NCBI GenBank assembly: GCA_025765615.1
Contig: JAIVFJ010000042.1
Coordinates: 1 to 64,000, forward strand
Direction: 5' to 3'
Origin: Zopfochytrium polystomum
Lineage: Eukaryota; Chytridiomycota; Chytridiomycetes; Chytridiales; Chytridiaceae
Length of the DNA stretch: 64,000 nucleotides
The notes under the pieces were generated by a model, which was not told the DNA's origin, did not search any database, and saw nothing but the letters and a program-made list of their open reading frames with translations. A program made the position numbers and the translations under genes. Below are positions 57,063-64,000 of this stretch, one piece after another. How positions within the stretch are numbered: the first letter of the stretch is position 1; each line of letters starts with the position of its first letter.

Positions 57063-58169
57063 TCATAACGTGTAAGGATATTGTAACAAAATGAGTAAGG
57101 ATACAATAAAAGTGTGATTAAAATATAAACACAGTTGTGCGCAGCAGTCAAGCAGCAGCAAGTCGCGGGAGAATTCTTCTTCAAAGTATTGAAGGAGATC
57201 TCGGGACGAAGTGGACTCAGCGTCATTAGAATCAACGGAGGGGTTGGAGTCATTGTCTGATGTCGCAGTGAGGTTGACAGCAGTGGAATCTGGGGACTCT
57301 GGTGGGGGGAGAGCCTGATCTTCTGCTTGGTCACCGTCAGGGGTCGCAGCCATGGTGTGGGCAGGCGTGGCAGCAGGAGTGAGAGCAGCTGCAAGCGCAG
57401 ATACTTCAGATGTTGTAACCTTCTTGTCAAGCAAGTTGGACAACAGAGCGAGGGACGCGGCAGCATCAGCAGTCGACGGGGTAGGCGGAGCATGATATGG
57501 TGTGCGCCCGATTGCGGCAACGAACATGGTGAAGGCCTCAGGAGAGAGGCTATCGATGAAGGCAGCGGCAGGGTTGAACGATGCAGGTGGAACGGCAGGC
57601 GCAGCGGGAATCGTCACCGCATTAACAGTGACGACAGAGGATCCAGCAGCTTGTGCAGTGGCATTCTGCGCTGCAGCAGGGTGGGCGGCATCAGCAGGTC
57701 GGGCAGCCCTGACAGTGGTGGCGGAATTGGCCTCATTGTCGACGTCCATGGTGTCGACTGTCACTTCACGCTTCCGTCCCTTGCGTCCTCCGGCACCACG
57801 AGGGGTAGTACGCTGGGTGCGAGGGGGGAAATGGCGAGTGGGTCGGGGAGCGACATGATTGATAAGGCGGTCGATAATCTCATCGCGGTGTCCCAGTGTG
57901 TCCATCGAAGCGATGAGCGTAGCATGTTGGCGAACATCTTGATTGATGCGGTTGTAATTATACAACCACTTGTTGGCAAAATTCAGACCGATCGGTCTAC
58001 CATTAACGTCGCGAGCTGAGGATAGATCCCGCTGTGTGAGCATTCGGGGGAAGTGGGCTAGCGATGCATTGACTCCGCGGACCGTCGAGAGTTCAATTGG
58101 AGCACGTCGTTGAGAACCAGAGGTGCTCCCATCGTTGCTTGCAGTAACTGAGGGTGCACGAACTTCCAT
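57063..58169 (-). CDS. ORF overlapping an orphan Gag, unidentified
   Basis: Met at 58169 (MEVRAPSVTASNDG) is chosen because the frame upstream merely shadows the Gag. The first 130 residues look ordered and charged (RAPIELSTVRGVNASL, FANKWLYNYNRINQDVRQH). A basic patch RKGRKREV follows, then an Ala/Thr-rich stretch with Asp/Ser-rich C-terminus. It overlaps the end of the Gag frame by about 77 bp in another frame, as retroelement second ORFs often do. But I see no protease, RT or integrase motif. Possibly the second product of a deleted element. Confidence 0.5.
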   Translation of the reverse strand: MEVRAPSVTASNDGSTSGSQRRAPIELSTVRGVNASLAHFPRMLTQRDLSSARDVNGRPIGLNFANKWLYNYNRINQDVRQHATLIASMDTLGHRDEIIDRLINHVAPRPTRHFPPRTQRTTPRGAGGRKGRKREVTVDTMDVDNEANSATTVRAARPADAAHPAAAQNATAQAAGSSVVTVNAVTIPAAPAVPPASFNPAAAFIDSLSPEAFTMFVAAIGRTPYHAPPTPSTADAAASLALLSNLLDKKVTTSEVSALAAALTPAATPAHTMAATPDGDQAEDQALPPPESPDSTAVNLTATSDNDSNPSVDSNDAESTSSRDLLQYFEEEFSRDLLLLDCCAQLCLYFNHTFIVSLLILLQYPYTL

Positions 58170-59535
58170 CTTGTTCAGTCTCTGATTGGAGTTTCGTTTC
58201 CATCCACAATTGCTGTTCTGCAGCATACTGCTCACTCTGCTGGTCATCCCAATCACCATTCTGTAGCAGAAGTGCTTGGTTTTCAGGTATCTGCTGTTGT
58301 GGAGGGTTTGGTTGCTGGAGTAAGAGCGCATTTGGATTTGCTGGTGGTCGAGGCTGTTGCTGTTGCTGCAATTGCTGAAGAAATGTGTTGGCGCACTGTC
58401 GAGCATGATGACCATAGCCTCCACACGCATGACATTGGACTCCAAAAGACTGTTGCTGTGCAGGGTACCAACTCCCCCCAGAGCTGCATCCCATTGCAAT
58501 ACCACCTGAACTTTGTCCTTCCTCACCATGTCCCTCAGCCTCAGCCAAAACCACCATATGGGCGCGGTGTGTACTGTTGGGCCTGAGGGGTTTGGTACTG
58601 CAAGGTTGTTGGAAGGATAATAGGATACGGCTGGTACTGCTGAGGTTTTTGGTAACTGCCACGACCACGGAGTTGACTATAGTGTACTTTTAGCCAAATA
58701 CTAACATTTGCTGTTGGTGTAGTGACTTCTGGAACGGCTGTTGTCAGGTCTCGCTCCTGTTGTGCTGCAAGTCGATCCCGCCTCTCATCATATGTGTTTT
58801 GGCAGGCAGTAGATTTAAATAAGGTGATCAGTTTAGTCAATGATGAAACAGAAGTAATAGGATTCCCTGCAAACATGAACGTATTGGTAACACCCATATC
58901 GATAAGCGTGTTGTTCAGGGATACAAAGACTCGCACAACTTTGGAAAATGGTGTGATGCAACTGCGAATTTCCACTGATGAACTTTCTGCAAAACTTTCT
59001 ACTTTGTGGTAAGCCGTAATGAAGCGCATTGCAAATGACTCTGATGATTCTGCAGGTTCCATTTTTATATGTTTGAAATCATCAATAATTTCTTTGCTAA
59101 TCCTTGATCTGTTGTTCAACATGCAATCGCAATTCTCCAAGCAGTGTGTAGGCAAAAATTTGTCCTTGTCGGGGGAACTGTGGTAGGAGCTCTGGTTCAA
59201 CATGTCGTCGAATGAGAAGGATACAGTATGCGTTCTGGTCTTCTGTCCCTGGGAACCATTTGACTGGCTCACGCCTGTCTTGTGCAAATGCATAATGCTC
59301 GCCGTGGTTGGGTCCCCTGCATACTCTGCATGTTGGGCCGACATTAGGCATTGGGGTTCACTTGATCATTGCGTAATACGTTAATTTGGTCTGGGTTGAT
59401 GCAGTGGCAGAGACCATTGCTTTTGTTGGATAGTTCTGAAATTAGGTCGTCCAACCAATCTCCAAAATTTGTTGCGCCTTTGAGAATGGGGAATGCACAG
59501 GAGGCATACTTTTTGATTTGATCACGTTCGCTCAT
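58093..59535 (-). pseudogene. Orphan Gag-like gene with CCHC knuckle
   Basis: Starts MSERDQIKKYASC at 59535, with an ILKGATNFGDWLDDL segment like the entry of copia-type Gags. It continues after a shift near 59345 through ESSESFAMRFITAYHKVESF, the helical core of UBN2/retrotransposon Gag, to a Gln/Pro-rich part. After a second shift near 58545 comes a zinc knuckle, CHACGGYGHHARQC. It is unrelated in sequence to the Gag of the neighbouring Ty3 element. No pol gene adjoins. Remnant or co-opted Gag; the frame breaks favour remnant. Confidence 0.65.
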
Positions 59536-60081
59536 GCTTGGGAGGAAAATGTGTGCAGGAGAATAGAAATTTGAAAGGCAGTGATTTCCCTGATTTGGTG
59601 GGGGATTCTGAGACTTCTTGAGCAGGTAATATGAGTGTGGAATTCTTCAATAAGCCTTAAACAAATTCAGTATGATGCCTTGAGGTCGAGATATCGGTGT
59701 GAAGTCTTCCTTCCCAGCTGGAGGTTGGGCGCTTGTGCTGGCAGAAGGACAGCAGAAACGTACCTGCAGTCGTCAAATCCTCTCCAAAAAAAAAATCTGG
59801 TCGGCACTAAAGTGTGTTTCATCGAGCTTCAAAAGTTGCTTTCTAATTTTGTCTCTGTGTGATGGTGATCGATCTATAGTTAAATCTCATCTGAGATTTG
59901 CTTTGAGCCCGCTTAAAGTGCTTGTAAGTGCTGCATCTTTGATGTTTCATTCTCAAGTTTGCTGACCCTTTCTGGTTCTTTCTTTTTTTTTTTTTTTTTT
60001 TTTTTTCGGTTCACTATTTTCTGGTCGTTCTCCCTCTATTATATCAAATGGAGCGCGTTAAGAAAATTTGTTCTTGTTGTG
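59536..60081. other. Intergenic, T-rich tract
   Basis: Holds a run of about 23 T with one C interruption near 59980-60006 and the probable promoter of the downstream plus-strand gene. No coding signal. Confidence 0.5.
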
Positions 60082-61661
60082 ATGACGGAGGTTGCCTTGG
60101 CCCAAAATGAGGTGCCCGCACCGGCACAGGCTGGCCCCCCCCGAAACCACCACCCCCGCCACGACGACAGCGACCACCTCAGAGGTTTTGACAGACCCTC
60201 TGCCGGAAGCCGTCCCAACCGTCTCTTCCGCATCAAGCACCGACACGGCCACCACCGGCACTGGCGGTGGTGGTGAGGAGCAGCCTCCCCAGCAGCAGCA
60301 GCAGCAGCAGCAGCCGCAAGAACCCGCGGAGGGACGCGAACAGGAGGTCTCGGCGGGGGCCGACCAGCAGCCCCAGCCACCCCGGACAGCCACGGCCGCC
60401 GCGAAGGGACGCAAAGAGTCGGAGAAGACGGGTATTCCCACCAGCAGGCGGAGCACATCGCAGCCGAAGGCCGCGGGTCCAAGCGCCAACACCACGAAGC
60501 AGCCGGGTGCGAACGCGCAAGGAAAACACCAGCCTTACTCTGCTGGACAGCAAACCGGTGCCAATGGCACCAAGCAGAACGGTAAGCTGCTTTCCCATCC
60601 GGCCATGTCTGACACTTCGGACACGGCAGGCGTTAGATCCATTCCTTCTTCCTTGACGAGTCTGTCGAACAAGAACCCCACAACGGGCAGCAGCGTTGGA
60701 AAGCAGACATTGGGATCGACCCATTCGATGCAATCAACCCCGTCTTTTGGAAATGGCAGCACAGCTGCCGTTGGGAAGCCAGCCTCTAAGAACATTTCTC
60801 CCACTGGTGTGAAGTCAAAGGCTGCCTCGGCCACCAATATACCAACTGGAGCAGTCGCCAGCGCATCCGCGAACGGGCAGAACACGCAAGACGGGAAAGC
60901 GAGGCCGACTGTGAAAGGTGGAGTGTCTGGACAGTCAATCAAGCAGGCCAGCCTCACACGCCCTGGATCAGTTTCCAGCGGGAGCTCCAAGGCGCCATCC
61001 CGTCAGTCAGTTTCAACTGGGCAAAATGGGAGAACTCCACTTGTTGGAGTGGTTTCGACTGCAAAGCCCAGCGACGAGCTTCCAGGCACGAAGTCAAGGC
61101 CTTCCTCGACGCGGATGAAGGAGGCACAATCAAAACCGCCCTCCATGGCCTCAAACATTCAGTCTGCGTCCGGCATTGCCTCGCGAGTGGGATCAGCGGC
61201 CAATAAACCAGCGACTGTTGTGCGCCAAACGGCAACCAAGGACGTTGCGGCGGGACTCATAGCTGAGAACGCCAAGTTGAAGCTTGAGGTGACCGCATTC
61301 CCTTCGGCCAACTGCTGCGATGTCTAATTGTCGATTGATTGCACAGAATGAGGCTTTGCGCAAAGACAATGAGGTGGGCCCGACAATACGTGTGTAAATT
61401 ATTAACAATCGCTTGCAAAATGGTGTTTCCAACTCAAGATTCTCAAGAAGGAGCTTGAGGTGATTACTGCTCGACTTGTCCATGGTGGCAATTGCACTAA
61501 ACAAAACGCGCTGTTTTGACAACAAAAACAAATCGTGGCTACTAATCTTATAGACACTGAAAGGAGCGGTTGCAAGCGTTGCTTTGCCGGCGGAGGCGGC
61601 AATGGCCGCGTCTCATTTCGGAGTGAAAGACTTGGGAAGCGGGAAGGGGGAGAATGTGTGA
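60082..61661 (+). CDS. Low-complexity protein with micro-exon coiled coil
   Basis: Start at 60082 (MTEVALAQNEVPAPAQAG). The frame slips at a run of eight C near 60137, then stays open from there to 61288. The product is Ser/Thr/Ala/Gly-rich with a Gln run at about residues 68-77, and no folded domain. The C-terminus is built by splicing: exon 1 ends AENAKLKLE (61288). A 27-nt exon 61347-61373 gives NEALRKDNE and a 21-nt exon 61439-61459 gives ILKKELE. A last exon, 61554-61661, starts TLKGAVASVALP. All joins are phase 0 and produce a continuous Leu-heptad coiled coil. This suggests dimerisation, perhaps of a cytoskeletal or microtubule-associated protein, but no family is recognised. Confidence 0.68.
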
Positions 61662-61946
61662 TTGCTTGTCTTCGTTTTCTTTGTTTGTTTCTCCCACTCT
61701 CACTCTCTGTATCTTTTTGTGTTTCTTTTCCTTTTTCCTGGCCAAAAATCAAGCTTTGTCTTTCATTTTCTTTTCTTTTCTTTGTTTGGTGCAGTTGGGA
61801 GGCCCTTCGCTCACATCTCTTGTCGCAGGGCCATCCCCGATCGCCCGCCCGTTGTCACGCTTCGCTCCCTCGCTGGCATTCACGCTTGCTCTCCCCAACG
61901 GCCGCGCGATCGCATCAAAGGAAACCGAGATCGATCCCTCGTTCTG

Positions 61947-63213
61947 ATGTCGTCGTCGAAACCTTGGCTTGACTATCTGGGCCGTCATGCATCGCAGATC
62001 TTTCTTGTCACGGTCTCGATCGTTGCTGTCGTTTACTTAGTAACAGAGGTCTGTATTGCAGTCAGTCCCCCTTTTCCCTGCCCAGCGCCAAACACTCCGG
62101 CGATGCACCTTGGTAACACGAATTTTGATTAGCATGCAGAGGAAATGAAGGAAAAGATGATTCTTCTTCTCGAATATATCGAAGAGAATAAGGCCGCCGG
62201 GTCAATCATATATGTATTGACTTTCGGTGTCACAAGCTGCCTCTTAATTCCTAGTTGAGTGTACTTTCCGAACCTATTTCGGATAGAAGTGTTTCTAACT
62301 GCAAACGGGACCATTTAGTTTCATTCATGACAATGGCTGCGGGAGTAATATTCCGGCCTGTCATTATTGCTATTGCTCTTGTGCTTGCCGGCACACAGGT
62401 CGGAGTCATTATTCCCCGCTCTACCCTGACAAATCTTCCTCTTCACCATAGCTCGGGCTCTTCCTGTCTGTTCTTCTTGGCCGAACTGTATTGAGACCGT
62501 GGGTCGAATCTCGCGTGAAAGATGACGTTACGCTTTCTGCAGTGGACCGAGCCATAAGCAAAGAAGGGGCGAAACTTGTCATTCTATTGCGCCTATCGCC
62601 AATTGCGCCTTTCGGCATCGCCAACTACATTCTGTCGGCGACCAGCATTTCTTATCCTCTTTTAGCCGGCGCAACGCTTGTGGGCAACCTTCCAGGCGCT
62701 GTGGCTGGGTGCGTTGTCGGATCCTTTCTCGGGAGCTTGTCTGGGGCGGGCGAATACAAACTCAGTCCTCGTGCTCAGTGCCTCGGCCTCCTCTTCGCCG
62801 GGGCTTTTGCGGTCAATTCCGTCGTATACGTTGGCCTTGTCGCACGGAAGGCTTTGCGTGACGCCATGGCTGAAAGTCCGTTACACGATAGCGGAGACGG
62901 AGAGATTTCCGAGGAGGCTGTCACCCTCCTCGGAGGCACGTCATCTGGCAACTCAATTGAGGAGGAGGTTTTGGTTTCTCGGAGACTTTTCGCGGAACCT
63001 TCAGGCGGCGTTGGAACCATCCTGGAGGATGAGGACTTAGAGACAGCAAGAGACCGCCGCGTTCGCAGGAACAGTCTCATGACAGCTATTGGCGGCAGCA
63101 CGGGTGTCGCAGCGGGGTTTTCTGCTGATGAGAAAAAAGCCTTGTTGTTGACAGTGTTGGCGACCGCAGCTGCTGTTGTTACGGCGCTTCCTGTCATTCT
63201 GATTTTTACTTGA
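61947..63213 (+). CDS. VTT/DedA-family membrane protein (TMEM64/TVP38-like)
   Basis: Four exons (61947-62048, 62133-62253, 62319-62398, 62452-63213) give 354 aa with consistent phases. Membrane helices: about residues 18-34, 60-75, MAAGVIFRPVIIAIALVLAG, LGLFLSVLLG and two more before residue 240. The VTT domain core is clear: KLVILLRLSPIAPFGIANY (the FRLSPxxPF signature), then TLVGNLPGAVAGCVVGS. This family acts in Golgi/ER membranes as lipid scramblases or in vesicle traffic. The last 110 residues are a polar, acidic cytosolic tail (ESPLHDSGDGEISEE) with a final hydrophobic helix (LLLTVLATAAAVVTALPVIL). Start chosen as the only Met before the first helix. Confidence 0.82.
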
Positions 63214-64000
63214 ATTCAGTTCTACGCATTTTGCACGACCTCATACTTTTTGCGAACTATGGGGAAGAGAATGAAGAGTTACATGCCATAGCCTTACGCG
63301 GTACAGATTGCCATGCACAGAAACGGTTGATGATACGTGGAGTTTTGGAGGCAGGCCATCCTACCATACATAGCAATTGATGTGTTAATTTCTTTGCTCG
63401 TATGCTAAGGGCAGCACCCGTAAAATCCTGTGAGACCCAAAAGATTATAGTGTCGTTTGAGTCCTGTTTCAGGTCTTTTTGAAGTTTATCCCTTTAAGGG
63501 TTGGTGCTGTGCCAAAATTGGCACAGTGGCCCTCGAAGTTGCGAAATACCCAAAGCCTGTACCAACACCAGTATCCAATGAGATAAGCACCACCGATGTA
63601 AGGAAGCACTGCAAAGTGCTTAAGAAAGCAGCAGAAAGGGATCATTCCTTTTCTGAGCGTGTTTCACATAGCTGGCAGTTTCAAGTGAAGCAGAAGCAGC
63701 ATGACCATGAAATTTACTTTCCATCAATCTTCTTTGTCTAACAGTTTCTATTGCGCCAGGGTTTTCCCAACATATTTTCTTTTGCAGTTACTAATGGCGA
63801 CTGGCTGACTACCTATGGATAGGGTGCCTGACAGGCTGTACCCACACCGACCTAATTTATTATTCATTTTGGGACTTGTGCACACACCCATTGCGGTTGG
63901 GGGACTTAGACTTGTCAATTTTCTCTCGTCTTTGGCCATTTAACTTTCCCTGTTTTTCTTTAATTTGATTTCTGTCCATTGGCACCAATACAGAGTCCCT
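63214..64000. other. No recognisable gene
   Basis: Contains the 3' flank of the VTT gene. A 94-codon plus-strand frame (63457-63741) shows no domain or splice context and is probably chance. Confidence 0.5.

Overview
The window looks like nuclear DNA of a fungus, most likely a zoosporic (chytrid-like) one. The reasons are a fungal-type two-domain phosphatidylethanolamine N-methyltransferase (CHO2), genes with many short GT-AG introns, TATA-box promoters about 90 bp before start codons, expanded ankyrin-type families (including the 'LEWW' variant I associate with chytrids), abundant microsatellites, and a chromodomain Ty3/gypsy retrotransposon. The placement is inferred from protein families; no rRNA or mitochondrial marker is present.

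Layout. 1-7 kb: a PQQ-like beta-propeller gene (-) flanked by two decayed copies of itself in opposite orientations. 7-12 kb: CHO2 (-). 13-29 kb: a mirror-image block. Ankyrin gene (-), a truncated gene C (+) and secreted-protein gene A (+) face A' (-), C' (-) and a second ankyrin gene (+). A third member, B, sits in the 3.4-kb spacer. A, A' and B encode secreted proteins built from phase-1 exons that pair an acidic half with an Arg/His-rich half. C' encodes a secreted protein with a glycine-zipper segment and a histone-H1-like tail. 29-34 kb: an LTR/primer-site remnant, a regularly spaced array of 14 units of about 120 bp flanked by two Ras-like gene fragments, and a tRNA-derived SINE-like element. 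34-36.5 kb: a 740-aa ankyrin-like gene. 36.5-39.4 kb: no recognisable gene. 39.4-56.6 kb: two copies of one chromodomain Ty3/gypsy element, the second abutting the first inside its RNase H region. 56.6-59.5 kb: an orphan Gag with an overlapping second frame. 60-63.2 kb: a low-complexity protein ending in a micro-exon-encoded coiled coil, and a VTT/DedA (TMEM64/TVP38-like) membrane protein.

The most unusual system is the retrotransposon. Both copies encode a complete-looking APE1/ExoIII-type AP endonuclease domain between reverse transcriptase/RNase H and the DDE integrase-chromodomain. LTR retrotransposons normally rely on integrase alone, and AP-type endonucleases belong to non-LTR elements. 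The domain here resembles the cellular repair enzyme and suggests host gene capture. Other strong candidates are the modular acidic/basic secreted family in the palindrome, the interspersed 24-bp-core array, and heptad-sized micro-exons in the coiled-coil gene.

Single-base frame breaks recur in otherwise conserved genes (CHO2, the coiled-coil gene, gene B, the retroelements). Some are probably assembly indels, so calling these genes dead would be premature.
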